Shown: positions 51,444-61,110 of the stretch, piece by piece
How positions within the stretch are numbered: the first letter of the stretch is position 1
How the letters are laid out: every line of letters begins with the position of its first letter
DNA from: SHLQ01 sp964562985
GTDB lineage: Bacteria; Actinomycetota; Acidimicrobiia; Acidimicrobiales; SHLQ01
NCBI GenBank assembly: GCA_964562985.1
Contig: CAZLWE010000008.1
Location: 1 to 64,000, forward strand
Reading direction: 5' to 3'
Length of the DNA: 64,000 bases
Program-made: the position numbers and the translations under genes
The notes under the pieces: generated by a model
What the model saw: only the letters and a program-made list of their open reading frames with translations
What the model was told of the DNA's origin: nothing
The model's database searches: none

Positions 51444-52376
51444 TTCCGCTGCCAGGTGGGCGAGCGTCGATGAGACATCAGCCTGGTTCTGGCGCAGATT
51501 GAGCGCAACGTGATTGATCCCGATTCTCCGGTACGCCTGGAGTATCTCTACGAGTCCGTTCATGCCCGTTCGAAGCCCGAGGTGAATCCGCTCGGGTTCC
51601 GCGTCGTCGTCCTCTACGAGATCGATTCCAAACGATTGCATCGTCGGCTTCGCCGGTAGGCCTGCGGCGGCCACGTTGTCGCGCCAGTGGCTGACCAACA
51701 TTTCCTGGTAGTCGACGGCGCGGGGATACATCATCCACGCGTCGCCGTTCGCGGCCGCCCATTCGTGGGCTTGCTGGCTGGCGCCGGTTACCAACATGGG
51801 AATTCGTGTGCCCGTTGGTTTGGGCAACATATCGATCTCGCCTGCGAGGGTCCCGAAGGAGTTCTCCAAGGACGGAAAGCTCTCGCCCACGGCGCGCATA
51901 TACGCGAGATGATCGCGAAACGCCGCTGAGCGACCCTCGAAGTCAACGTTCATCGCCGGGTACTCCACCGGCCGATCTCCGGACGCGATTCCGAGCAACA
52001 AACGCCCCTTCGAAAGCTGATCAACGCTCGCGGCTGCCTTGGCGACGTGGGCAGGGTGGCGCAACGGGAGAATGATGCTCGCCGCCCCGAGCGCTATTCG
52101 GTCGGTGATGCCAGCCAGCAGTCCGAGATACACGAACGGATCGTAGATCTGGCCGACGTCGCCGAAGTTCGGGTCATCGAAGGGGATGTCTCGGATCCAC
52201 AACGACGCGAAACCAAGTTCCTCGATCTGGCGTACTCGTTCGAGATGGGGATAGGTGTCGGCGCCTTCGTCTGCGGTCGCCGAGGTGAGCGGCAGGACGA
52301 CACCAATACTCATCTGGCCAGGTCGAAACACGCCATTGAATGCCCGATTGACCGGTTCGAACGCGTCTTCGGTCAT
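51417..52376 (-). CDS. LLM-class (luciferase-like) flavin oxidoreductase
   Basis: 319 residues, TIM barrel. FGDVGQIYDPFVYLGLLAGI, ALGAASIILPLRHPAHVAKA and LLLGIASGDRPVEYPA match one LLM subgroup (TIGR03571-like, from memory). It uses FMN or F420; the substrate is unknown. It lies 3 bp after the SCO1664-family gene, so it is probably in that operon. Confidence 0.85.
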   Translation of the reverse strand: MTEDAFEPVNRAFNGVFRPGQMSIGVVLPLTSATADEGADTYPHLERVRQIEELGFASLWIRDIPFDDPNFGDVGQIYDPFVYLGLLAGITDRIALGAASIILPLRHPAHVAKAAASVDQLSKGRLLLGIASGDRPVEYPAMNVDFEGRSAAFRDHLAYMRAVGESFPSLENSFGTLAGEIDMLPKPTGTRIPMLVTGASQQAHEWAAANGDAWMMYPRAVDYQEMLVSHWRDNVAAAGLPAKPTMQSFGIDLVEDDDAEPERIHLGLRTGMNGLVEILQAYRRIGINHVALNLRQNQADVSSTLAHLAAELLPVFHGE

Positions 52377-52379
52377 TGA

Positions 52380-53147
52380 CTACACGACCGGCCAGGGCCA
52401 CCGTCGCCCGGTTGGGTCATCGGGATACTCGCGTGCCAGAAGGAGCATTCGTGCCCGACCCACCACCGCTTCGCGCTCGAAGGGGTTCAGGAGTTCACCG
52501 AACTGCTCGGGCAAGCCGTCATCGACAAGGATCGTAAGGGACTCTTCGACCTTTGGGCTGAGGTCATCGCCGGCGAAGTCCCAGATGACGGTACGGACCT
52601 TGAACTCCTGATGGAAGCACAGGGAGTTGTCGATCGCCCAGAGTTCACCGTCGTCTCCCAACAACACGTGGCCCGCCTTACGGTCGGTGTTGTTCGCAAC
52701 GAGGTCAAAGGCACAGATCTCCTTGAAATCAGCGTGGAACTCATCTCGGTCGAGGATCGTGAAATAGTGCTCCTCGAATTCCGATGGGATGAAGAGCTGC
52801 AACGAACCAATACCGAGCGGCCCCTCCACCTCGACCGTCGGAGGCACATGGCCCCAGCCAAGAAGTTCGGACAACTGGAATGCGGCGATCTCGCGTAAGA
52901 ACAGCGAGCCGGGAAAGTCCCACAGGGGCTGTTCACCGCGCTCGGGCTTGTAGATCGCCTGTGCGGGGATCTCGCCGTCTAGAGCAATGTCCACCAAGAA
53001 CGTGGCATTCGACGAGTAGGGCATCTGTCCGAGGATCTCGATCTCACCCCGTTGCAAGATGTCGAGCGCATCGGCGGTGGCCAACGGTGGCCGGGCGCGG
53101 AACGGGCTCTCTTCGGGGTCGGGCGGCGTGTCGCTACTGTCGCCCAC
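52380..53147 (-). CDS. SCO1664-family protein (PI3/4-kinase-like fold)
   Basis: 255 residues. GEIEILGQMPYSSNATFLVD, AIYKPERGEQPLWDFP, FDLVANNTDRKAGHVLL and WAIDNSLCFH match the SCO1664 family, with the NNxDRK and D-N-S-L segments resembling a HipA/PI-kinase catalytic centre. Found in a conserved actinobacterial cluster; function unknown. Confidence 0.85.
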   Translation of the reverse strand: MGDSSDTPPDPEESPFRARPPLATADALDILQRGEIEILGQMPYSSNATFLVDIALDGEIPAQAIYKPERGEQPLWDFPGSLFLREIAAFQLSELLGWGHVPPTVEVEGPLGIGSLQLFIPSEFEEHYFTILDRDEFHADFKEICAFDLVANNTDRKAGHVLLGDDGELWAIDNSLCFHQEFKVRTVIWDFAGDDLSPKVEESLTILVDDGLPEQFGELLNPFEREAVVGRARMLLLAREYPDDPTGRRWPWPVV

Positions 53148-53148
53148 G

Positions 53149-53637
53149 TCAGTTCCAGCAAGGGCAGAATTCGCCCTCGCCGTAGTTCAAGGGCCGAGAA
53201 CAATACGGGCAGGGGGGACGTCCCGCGTCGACGATCTCCAGTGCACGTTCGATAAACGCGGCCGTTTGGCCACGACCGAGACGCAACGTTGCGGTATCGG
53301 CCTCCTCGACCTCGGGCTCTCCGGTGATCTCCTCAGCCATGATCACGATGTTGTCTTCGATGGAGTCGTACATCGCGCCCATGGCACCGATCGTCCAGAT
53401 CGGATCGACCGGCTCGTGCAGTGCCGGCGCGGAAGTCCACTCGTTCGCATTGAGTTCGGGTAGATCAGCTAGGAGATTGCCGAGGTGTTCGGCCATCGCC
53501 AACACCTGCTGCTTCTCTAGACGAAAGACGAAGGTGGTGCCATTTGATTGCGCTTGCAGATAAAAGACTCGCTGTCCTTTGGGCCCAACCGTTCCGGTGG
53601 TGAAACTTTCCACCTCTCCAAGGTCAAGGTTCGCCAT
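53149..53637 (-). CDS. DUF3090 family protein
   Basis: 162 residues. FTTGTVGPKGQRVFYLQAQS, LEKQQVLAMAEHL and a C-terminal CPYCSRPLNYGEGEFCPCWN with a four-cysteine zinc-finger-like end define DUF3090. It is the constant partner of the SCO1664 gene, 1 bp away. Confidence 0.9.
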   Translation of the reverse strand: MANLDLGEVESFTTGTVGPKGQRVFYLQAQSNGTTFVFRLEKQQVLAMAEHLGNLLADLPELNANEWTSAPALHEPVDPIWTIGAMGAMYDSIEDNIVIMAEEITGEPEVEEADTATLRLGRGQTAAFIERALEIVDAGRPPCPYCSRPLNYGEGEFCPCWN

Positions 53638-53639
53638 GG

Positions 53640-54290
53640 CTAGCTCGGTACCAGCGCTGACAGGTCGTCACCGGTCGAGTTCACACTCAACACGATCGGC
53701 CCGGTTGGGGTGTACATCACCGCGCTTATCGAGCACGGCGAAACGACTATCCGTTGAAAGAGATCGAGAGGCGTCCCAGCGGCGTGTGCAATCGCTGCCT
53801 TAATGGTGTCCGCGTGTGAAACGGCCACGATGGTTTCGCCCGGGTGTTTGGCAACGAGCTCGCCGACCGCGCCGGTCATTCTCGTCTGCATCTCGGGGAA
53901 GCTCTCGCCGCCGGGAAACCGGAATCCGCTGGGGTAGGACTGGACGGTCTTCCATTCTGGCAACTTCCGCAGGTTGGAGAGCTGCTTGCCCGTCCACTTG
54001 CCAAAGTCCGCTTCGATAAGGCCGCGGTGAGTGCGAACTCGCAACTTGCACGCCTTGGCGATCGGCGCCGCCGTCTCTTGCGTGCGCTCCATTGGCGATG
54101 CGTACACCGCGGTGACCCGGTCCAGCGCCGCGATGCGCTCTCCGGCAGCTTCGGCCTGGCCGACGCCCTTTTTCGCGAGGTGGAGCCCCGGGGTCCGGCC
54201 GGGCAGAACCTTGCCGGTCGTGGGGGTCTGTCCGTGACGAACGAAAAGCACCACGGTTGGTTTGGGAGCAGCGTTTCGAGAAGCCATCAA
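53640..54290 (-). CDS. histidine-phosphatase family protein (MSMEG_4193-type phosphomutase)
   Basis: 216 residues. VRHGQTPTTGKVLPGRTPG holds the catalytic His, and AVSHADTIKAA the second. Closest to the probable phosphomutase of the conserved actinobacterial cluster with DUF3090 and SCO1664. The usual mshC neighbour is not present within the window. Confidence 0.88.
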   Translation of the reverse strand: MMASRNAAPKPTVVLFVRHGQTPTTGKVLPGRTPGLHLAKKGVGQAEAAGERIAALDRVTAVYASPMERTQETAAPIAKACKLRVRTHRGLIEADFGKWTGKQLSNLRKLPEWKTVQSYPSGFRFPGGESFPEMQTRMTGAVGELVAKHPGETIVAVSHADTIKAAIAHAAGTPLDLFQRIVVSPCSISAVMYTPTGPIVLSVNSTGDDLSALVPS

Positions 54291-54312
54291 CTCTCACGCT
54301 ATCGTCGGCGCC

Positions 54313-54990
54313 GTGAGCACCGCACTCGAACTCGTGAACGACGACATCGTGTCGTGTACGCGCTGTCCTCGCTTGGTCGCCTGGACGCAGAAGATGGCGA
54401 AGGAGAAGCGGGCGTCCTACGCCGATCAGGAGTACTGGGGGCGCCCGGTCATGGGATTTGGGGACCCCGCGGCTCGCATCGGCATCGTGGGCCTCGCTCC
54501 CGCAGCCCACGGGGCCAACCGCACCGGGCGCATGTTCACCGGCGACCGGTCGGGGGACTGGCTGTATCGAGGCCTCTATGTTGCGGGTATGGCTAACCAG
54601 GCCGAGGCGGTAGCGCTCGACGACGGACTGATACTTCGAGACGCCTGGGTGACTTCCGCCGTGAAGTGCGCGCCACCCGACAACAAACCGACCGCCCAAG
54701 AGCAGAACACGTGTCGAGAGCTACTGACACGAGAACTCGACGCGTTACCCAATTTGCGTGTGCTGGTCGCACTGGGGGGTATCGGCGCATCAGCGGTCGC
54801 TAGACACTTCGATATTCGGCCTCGGCCCAAGTTTGGCCATGGCGTAGAAGCCGTCATCAACGATGACCTGACGCTGCTGTGCAGCTATCACGTCTCACAA
54901 CAGAACACCTTCACCGGGCGATTGACCGAGCAGATGCTCAATGACATCTTTGCGCGTGCGCAGGTACTGGCCGGCGGACCGCTAGATTGA
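54313..54990 (+). CDS. uracil-DNA glycosylase family 5 (UdgB)
   Basis: 225 residues from GTG 54313. SCTRCPRL (Cys15, Cys18) begins the iron-sulfur cluster set, GLAPAAHGANRTGRMFTGD is motif I, TSAVKCAPPDNKPT follows and SYHVSQQNTFTGRLT is motif II. It removes uracil and other deaminated bases from DNA. It is divergent from the phosphomutase gene. Confidence 0.9.
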   Translation: MSTALELVNDDIVSCTRCPRLVAWTQKMAKEKRASYADQEYWGRPVMGFGDPAARIGIVGLAPAAHGANRTGRMFTGDRSGDWLYRGLYVAGMANQAEAVALDDGLILRDAWVTSAVKCAPPDNKPTAQEQNTCRELLTRELDALPNLRVLVALGGIGASAVARHFDIRPRPKFGHGVEAVINDDLTLLCSYHVSQQNTFTGRLTEQMLNDIFARAQVLAGGPLD

Positions 54991-55340
54991 CCTACGTGAA
55001 TCGACGACTCGCACTCCTCTTTCTTGGTTTCATTTTCTTTCTTGCTGCATGCACAAGCGAAGGGTTGCCCGCTGACTTTGCGGACCAAAACCGACGCACC
55101 GAAACGCAGTTCGTATCTGCGTGCGAGGCAGCGCTCGCAGAGAGCGACACCGATCTCGGTGATAACTATTGCCAATGCGCGTTCTTTACCCTCGCGATCG
55201 AGCTGGAGTTCGACGAGTTCCTCGAATTGGACGAGCAACTCCGAGACGATCCCACCGCCCTGTCGTTGGAAGATCGACAACTCATCGAGAGCGTTTCGCT
55301 GCCTTGCCAGTTCACATCGGTTGACGTCTACGGATCGTAG
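54987..55340 (+). CDS. small lipoprotein, unknown function
   Basis: 117 residues. The hydrophobic signal ends in lipobox FLAAC, followed by a short acidic domain with three further cysteines that may form disulfides or bind metal. TTG 54987 overlaps the udgB stop; GTG 54996 is an alternative and gives a more usual signal peptide. Confidence 0.7.
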   Translation: MTYVNRRLALLFLGFIFFLAACTSEGLPADFADQNRRTETQFVSACEAALAESDTDLGDNYCQCAFFTLAIELEFDEFLELDEQLRDDPTALSLEDRQLIESVSLPCQFTSVDVYGS

Positions 55341-55386
55341 ACAACGGGTTCCGCCCCGCTAGCCCCCAGGGGCAGGAAATCGCTGG

Positions 55387-57831
55387 CTAGCCTTCGACGG
55401 CGCCTAGTCCGCTGTTGCCTTGTCCGAGGTCGCCCATGACTTCTGGACCCAGGGCCGAGATGACTTGGCGAGCCTGTTCGCGGTGACGGCCAACGAGTGC
55501 CCACATCTCGGCGATGCGAGCTCGCTCTTGGTCGAGCGACCGTTCCTCGGCAGCGAGGCGCTTGCGAACCTCGTCGAGGTGGATGCGCTCGGCTTCGAGG
55601 CGCTTCTTCTCTTCGTGGTTGTCGTTGCGTACCGAATCGAGACGTCCCGATTCCGCAGCGATCTGCGTTTGCTTGCGGTCGAAGTCCAGTTGCTGTTCGT
55701 TGATCGTCTCTCGCCGCTCGGCGATGATCGCTGCGAGTTTGCGGAGTTCGGCCTCTTCACCCTTGAGGGTTTCGCGCCGCATATTGATCTCTGCGCGGAA
55801 CTCGTTGAGCTGCGCGAGCTCAGCTTCTGACCGGCTCTCTTCGGACTCGAAGTCGGTCTGTTGGTGTGCAAGAGCGCCGAGCTTGTCATCGAGGACGTTA
55901 CGGTCACGCTCGTACTGCTTGGCTCGCTCGTCGAGAATGTCGCTCTCTTCGTCGAGTTGGCGCCGGCGATCGATGAGCTGCGTCTGCTGACGGGTAATGA
56001 ACTCGTTCTGTTCGTTGAGCTGGCGGCGCTGCTCCGCAAGGGCTTCACGCTGCTGATCGAGGAGTGTCTTCTCGGCGTCGAGATGCTCTCGCTGGTCCGA
56101 AACCAGCTTGCGCTGCTCGTCGAGGTCGACGCCACTGCCGACCAACTCCGATTGTTCGAGTTCGATCTGGGCTCGTTGGCGCGATAGCAGCGCTGCATCC
56201 AAGTCGAGCTGTTCGCGTTCAGCGACGAGCGTCGCGGAGCGTTGACGAACCTCTTCGACCTCGGCCCGACCTTCTTCGACCAAGCTTTGTAAGGCTTCGA
56301 CTTCTTGGCGCTTCTGTTCGAGTTCTGCAGCACGAGCGTCGATGGACGTCAGTTCGGTCGCAAGCTGCGCATCGCGGACTTCGAGGCTCCGAGACTTTTC
56401 GCCAAGAGACACTTCGAAGTTCTCGAGGCTCGCCGATCGAGATTCGAGAGCAGCAGCCGTTTCGTTCAAGGCGGCCTCGACCGCCTCCAAGGTTTTGCTA
56501 CGAGCATCGAGGTCGGCGGATTGGGCCTCAAGGATACCCAAGGTTTCCAGTTCACCCGAATGTTCCTGAAGAAGACGTTCGCGTTCAGCCTCGAACTCCG
56601 CCTCAAGAGCCGCGATGGCTTCCTTGTGGCTATCGGAGATCGTGGCTGCCTGGGTCTCGTAGTCGTGGCGACGGGTTGCGAGCGAGCTCTCATTGTCGGC
56701 CAGCTCGGCCTTGGCACGCTCGAGTACGCGCTGTCGTTCCGCTGTGTCGACCTCTTCGCCGAGCAGGCGAGAGACCATGGCAACGCCGTCGTTGCCTTCA
56801 CCAGCACGCTCAAGTGCGGCTGATTCGTCTTTCAGGCGAGTTCGGACGGTGGCGAGTTCTTCGGCACGTTCCTCGACGGTTGTCCGCAGCGCCTCGAGTT
56901 CCTCGATATCTGTAGCGAGGCTCGAGCGCTGCGTCGCCGCTTCGGTGCGAGCCTGGCGGAGGCTGTCGAGTTCTGCGTTCTCTTCGAGCAGGGCCTGATC
57001 GATGGTCGCGAGGGTCTCGCGTTCGGCGTCGAGCTCCTCGCGTCGGGCGGAGAGGTCGTCCTTTTCCTGCTGGACCTCAGCTTCGAGGAGTCGGCGCTGT
57101 TCCTCGAGGGCCTCGCGTTGTGTGTCTAGCTCAGCGCTGAGCGACTCATGCTGGGCCTGGACTTCTTCTCGGCGGGCCTCCAGCTCGGCAGCGAGAGACT
57201 CCTGTTCAGCTTGGATGTCCTCGCGGCGTGCTTGGACTTCTTGTTCGAGGCTTTGGATCTCTTGAGCGTCAGCAGCGACGGTCTCGGCGCGTGCTTCGAG
57301 GGCCTCGCGCTCGGAAGTGAGCTCTTGACGCCGCTGTTCGATGTTCTCGGCATCGGCATCGATGACGTCTCGCTCAGCATCGAGCTCCGATCGCAGGCGG
57401 GCAAGTTCTTCGCGCTCGACCTGAACCGCACGGTCCAGGGCCTGCTTGCGGGCTTCGGCCTCGGCTACGAGAGCGGTGCGGCTGAGCGTTGCGCTCTCTC
57501 GTTCGATCGAGATGCGTCGTTCATTTACCTCGTTCTCGGCTTCGGCAAGCTTGGCCCGGTAGTCATCGACTTCCGCCCGCCGGTTCTCTACTTCTGAGGC
57601 GAGATGATTGAGCTGATCCCTAGCCTCTTCGATTCGAGAGAGTTCCGAGCGCTGGTCTTGCTGCGTTCGTTCGATTTGTTCACGCAACTTCGCCAACTGT
57701 TGCTGGCGCGCAAGGAGGAGCTCCTCTTCTGCGTCGAGCGACGCGGAAGAACGATCAAGGCGAAGTCGGCGAAGATCGCCCGCGGGGTCACTCGCGCTCT
57801 CTCCTGGGTCGTCGATGTTGTCGTCAGCCAT
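55387..57831 (-). CDS. giant coiled-coil protein, 814 residues
   Basis: Residues about 30-770 are almost unbroken heptad-patterned coiled coil rich in Glu, Arg, Gln, Leu and Ala, with a small break near AGEGNDGVAMVSRLLG in the middle. There is no cysteine, no membrane segment and a single tryptophan. The end has ARIAEMWALVGRHR (771-784), echoed in the neighbouring gene, then a Gly-rich tail. It may be a cytoskeletal filament or spacer like those in polar growth or division of actinobacteria, but no known family is recognised. Confidence 0.8.
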   Translation of the reverse strand: MADDNIDDPGESASDPAGDLRRLRLDRSSASLDAEEELLLARQQQLAKLREQIERTQQDQRSELSRIEEARDQLNHLASEVENRRAEVDDYRAKLAEAENEVNERRISIERESATLSRTALVAEAEARKQALDRAVQVEREELARLRSELDAERDVIDADAENIEQRRQELTSEREALEARAETVAADAQEIQSLEQEVQARREDIQAEQESLAAELEARREEVQAQHESLSAELDTQREALEEQRRLLEAEVQQEKDDLSARREELDAERETLATIDQALLEENAELDSLRQARTEAATQRSSLATDIEELEALRTTVEERAEELATVRTRLKDESAALERAGEGNDGVAMVSRLLGEEVDTAERQRVLERAKAELADNESSLATRRHDYETQAATISDSHKEAIAALEAEFEAERERLLQEHSGELETLGILEAQSADLDARSKTLEAVEAALNETAAALESRSASLENFEVSLGEKSRSLEVRDAQLATELTSIDARAAELEQKRQEVEALQSLVEEGRAEVEEVRQRSATLVAEREQLDLDAALLSRQRAQIELEQSELVGSGVDLDEQRKLVSDQREHLDAEKTLLDQQREALAEQRRQLNEQNEFITRQQTQLIDRRRQLDEESDILDERAKQYERDRNVLDDKLGALAHQQTDFESEESRSEAELAQLNEFRAEINMRRETLKGEEAELRKLAAIIAERRETINEQQLDFDRKQTQIAAESGRLDSVRNDNHEEKKRLEAERIHLDEVRKRLAAEERSLDQERARIAEMWALVGRHREQARQVISALGPEVMGDLGQGNSGLGAVEG

Positions 57832-57970
57832 GGGTGCTCGTTATCGGGTGTTGCTTGAGCATAGGGGAGAAAGGGCTCTCTAAACGTATTCCGGGCGGGC
57901 AGTTTCTTCAGGAATTGCTTCAACAAATCCCGCCCGTCTAATTATTGGTCGGTAGAGGGCGAACTCCCCC

Positions 57971-60895
57971 TTAGGACTCTGGCGCCGTTGAGGCGCCCGC
58001 CACCGACTCATTCTCACTTTGTGCGTCATTTTCGGAGTGATTCTCACCTTTTGTAAGATCGATCACATCGTCATCTGTTGCAGAGCCAGCAGCACCGGAT
58101 TGATCAAGCGCTCGGGAAAGGTCTTGGCTGGCAATGCGGTGCTCGTCGACAACCCGCCACATCGCGTCGATTCGTGCCCTCGCGGCCGCGACCTCGCGCC
58201 TTTTGTCGAGCAGGTCGTCTCGCTCCTCGGCAAGGCGCTCGTGCTCTTCGGCAATCTTGTCGGCTTCGACCCGTTGGTCGATGCGCTGGGATTCGAGTTG
58301 CTGGGCCGTCGATTCCACCGTGGCGCGAATCTGGTTCAGCCGCTGCTCCTCGTGAGCGATGCGTTCGGTTTGTTCTCGAACGATTCGGGCACGCGTCTCC
58401 ATGTCACCGATCTGGCTTGCGGTGAGCGCTCGCCTCTGGCGAGTGCGATGCCGCTCTGCATCGAGTTCGGCGGCCTCGGTTTGGATCACCTCGTGTTGAG
58501 ACTCGATTTCCTGGCGGCGGGCCTGGATCTCGGTCTCGGCTTGCTCCAGCTGAGACCGATCTGCACCCAACAGAGTCCGTCGTTGTGCGAGGCGATCGGC
58601 ATCGGCCTGAAGCAACATTTCTTCGGATTGGATCTGCTCTCGTCGCAACCGAAGCGCCGCTTCGCTTTCGTCGAGACGAGCTCGGTGTCCCACGAGGTTG
58701 GCTCGCTGGTTAGCAAGGTCTTGGCGCTCGCTAGTGAGGAGACGATGCTCATCTTCGAGCCGTTCGGTCGTTGCTTCGACCTGCTCGGTTAGGCCAGCGA
58801 GTTCTGCCCGCTCGTTAGCAAGTTCGTCGCGACGTCGTTCCAGGAGAAGAAACTCTTCGTCGATGTTGGCTCGATCGGCCTCGAGCTGAAGGAGGAGTTT
58901 CTCGGCCTGCTCCACTCGGGAACGCTCGCGCTCAAGCTTGCCGAGGCGTTCTAAGACAGCGGCGCGATCCACTTGGTAGGCGGCCTCGCGCTCTTCGATA
59001 GCTTCTTCGCGTTCCGTGAGTTCGATCACGCGCTGGTCGAGAAGTTGGCTGGTTCGGACGATCTCGCTGTCGAGCGCGGCCAGCTCTCGCTGCGCCTGGT
59101 CCTGCTCACGTCGGCGTTCGCCAAGAGCCTGTTCCCGGCTATCGAGGTGTGCAGAAAGTTGGTCGAGGTCTGCGGCTCGAGCGCTCACCTGGCGATGCTG
59201 CTCTTCGAGCGCGACCAAACGTTCCTTCAGGCGGCGTTCCTCGTCGTCGAGGGTCTCGCTCAAGTCGACCAATTCGGTGTGGCGCGCTTTGAGAATTTCA
59301 GTGCGCTCGAGGATCACCGCGTCCTGGCGATCGAGATGTGAAGCCTGCTCCCGAATACCGATTGCGCGAGAGGTCAGCTCTTGTTGTTTCCCCTCGAGCT
59401 CTTGGGCGTCGAGCTGCATCTGGGCTGAGCGTCGTCGAAATTCGTCTTGGAGCGCGGTCAACTCGTGCTGGCTCGTCTCCAGCTCTGCCCTTTTGAAATC
59501 AATATCGGCAAGCTCGGTCTCCAAGGCGGCCGCCTCGGCCTCGCGGGTACGGAGAACTTCCAGCCTGGTTTCGGCTTCGTCGGTCCGAGCGCGGATGGTT
59601 CGGCCGAGTTCGTCAAGCTGCGCCTGACGGGCAGCGAGGTCGGCTTCGCGTTCATTTTGTTCGTTGAGGTCGTGACGCCGTTCGTTGAGGTCATCTTCGA
59701 GCTGGTCGAGCTCCTCAGATTGGCCCGCTAGGACCACTCGTTCCGCCTCGATGTCGTCGCGTTCGACGATCATTTCGGCGCGGGCACCTTCGAGCTGATC
59801 GGACTCCGCAGCTAACCGCAGTCGGCCGAACTCGATCTCTTGGGCTCGTTCGTCAAGCCCGAGTTTCTCTGCGTCCAATTCTTCGCGTCGGGTTTGTACA
59901 GCTCGCTTAACCTCGGCAACTTCTTCATCGTGTTGACGCTTGAGCGCGGCGAGTTCCTCTTCATGGCGACGCTGTTCTGCCACGACGGCTTCACGCTGGT
60001 CCGAAATCGTTGACGCGAGAGCCCGTAGCTCATCCTGTTCGGCTTCGATCAACGCTTGGGTTGCCTCTACCTCTGCACGATCACGTTCGAATAACGCACG
60101 TTGACGCTTCAAGTCAGCCTCGGCGTCGGCGAGTTCGCCTTCACGTCGCTCAATTTCGACACTCTTCGCCGCCACCTGGGATGTCCGGTTCGAGACAGAC
60201 AGTTCCTCTTGGAGTAGCCGTTCGCCTTCACTGGCGATCGTCTGGGCCTTCGAACGAAGCGTCATCTCCCGTTCCCCGAGCTTGCGCTCGGTGGACTCAA
60301 GGGTCTCTCGAAGTCGCGTGGCCTCAGCGGCTTTGACGCGAGCTTCTTCGATTCGTGACTCGAGCGCCGCTTCTTCCTCGGCGAGGGTGCCAACTCGAAA
60401 GTTGTAGTCGTCGCGCTCTTTCTTCAGCCGCTCCTGGGCTTCGATCAGACGCTCTTCGCCCTCGCGTAGCTCGGCTTGTTCCTCGGCCAACTTCACTTGT
60501 TCGCGTTCGATAGATTCGCGTTGCGATTGCATCGAACGTTGCTCGCCGCTCACCGATGTCGAAGTTTCGGCCAGCTCCAGTCGTTGAGCGTGCATGCGGG
60601 TGCGCTGCTGATCGATCGACTCTTGAGCGGACCGTAGCTCTCGTTGGTCGAGCTCGATCGCCGCTCGCTGGCGGACGAGCGTTCGGCGAAGTTCCTCAAT
60701 TTCACCGCGCTGGCGCTCAAGATCCTGACGCGTGGCACGAAGCTCGCCTTCCAGATTTTGTAGTTCGCCTCGCTCGATGACCGAGGCCTCAACTCGCTCA
60801 GCGGTGGTCCGCGGCCACTGACCGGCTACGGACCTCGTGTCTTCTGTTGTGGGATCGGCTTGTGGTTCGCTTGTTGGTTCGTCGTTAGTCGACAT
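57971..60895 (-). CDS. giant coiled-coil protein, 974 residues, paralogue of the next gene
   Basis: Start at ATG 60895 with GGAGTAGGA directly upstream; the longer open frame runs into the tRNA. A short acidic head (1-25) leads into coiled coil from about 30 to 905, then ARIDAMWRVVDEHR (907-920) and an acidic disordered tail with DDDVIDLTKGENHSEN. The same MWxxVxxHR ending and amino-acid make-up as the 814-residue neighbour points to duplication. No membrane segment or cysteine was found. Possibly a co-assembling cytoskeletal pair. Confidence 0.8.
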   Translation of the reverse strand: MSTNDEPTSEPQADPTTEDTRSVAGQWPRTTAERVEASVIERGELQNLEGELRATRQDLERQRGEIEELRRTLVRQRAAIELDQRELRSAQESIDQQRTRMHAQRLELAETSTSVSGEQRSMQSQRESIEREQVKLAEEQAELREGEERLIEAQERLKKERDDYNFRVGTLAEEEAALESRIEEARVKAAEATRLRETLESTERKLGEREMTLRSKAQTIASEGERLLQEELSVSNRTSQVAAKSVEIERREGELADAEADLKRQRALFERDRAEVEATQALIEAEQDELRALASTISDQREAVVAEQRRHEEELAALKRQHDEEVAEVKRAVQTRREELDAEKLGLDERAQEIEFGRLRLAAESDQLEGARAEMIVERDDIEAERVVLAGQSEELDQLEDDLNERRHDLNEQNEREADLAARQAQLDELGRTIRARTDEAETRLEVLRTREAEAAALETELADIDFKRAELETSQHELTALQDEFRRRSAQMQLDAQELEGKQQELTSRAIGIREQASHLDRQDAVILERTEILKARHTELVDLSETLDDEERRLKERLVALEEQHRQVSARAADLDQLSAHLDSREQALGERRREQDQAQRELAALDSEIVRTSQLLDQRVIELTEREEAIEEREAAYQVDRAAVLERLGKLERERSRVEQAEKLLLQLEADRANIDEEFLLLERRRDELANERAELAGLTEQVEATTERLEDEHRLLTSERQDLANQRANLVGHRARLDESEAALRLRREQIQSEEMLLQADADRLAQRRTLLGADRSQLEQAETEIQARRQEIESQHEVIQTEAAELDAERHRTRQRRALTASQIGDMETRARIVREQTERIAHEEQRLNQIRATVESTAQQLESQRIDQRVEADKIAEEHERLAEERDDLLDKRREVAAARARIDAMWRVVDEHRIASQDLSRALDQSGAAGSATDDDVIDLTKGENHSENDAQSENESVAGASTAPES

Positions 60896-60970
60896 TCCTA
60901 CTCCGTCGTCGGGCACGGTCTGCCCCCCTGGTCCCGAGAGTAGGCGACCAGGTCGCGGACAGCCAAAAGC

Positions 60971-61041
60971 GCCCTCGGCAGGATTCGAACCTGCGCTCAC
61001 GGCTCCGGAGGCCGATGCTCTATCCCCTGAGCTACGAGGGC
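60971..61041 (-). tRNA. tRNA-Arg (anticodon CCG)
   Basis: 71 bases forming a full cloverleaf: acceptor GCCCTCG/CGAGGGC, D stem GCTC/GAGC, anticodon loop CTCCGGA and T arm GCAGG-TTCGAAT-CCTGC. The anticodon stem has one U.U mismatch at its outer end. No CCA is encoded. It is divergent from argS. Confidence 0.95.
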
Positions 61042-61110
61042 TTGTGGAGGTGAGCCTAGCGATAACATGGCGACTTCATTCAACGAGTAAATGGGACACG
61101 GATAGCCGCC

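Noticed and set aside
56064..56915. Plus-strand ORF of 283 codons inside the coiled-coil gene
   Set aside because: Antisense to strong heptad-repeat coding sequence; Arg/Pro/Ser-rich with no domain.
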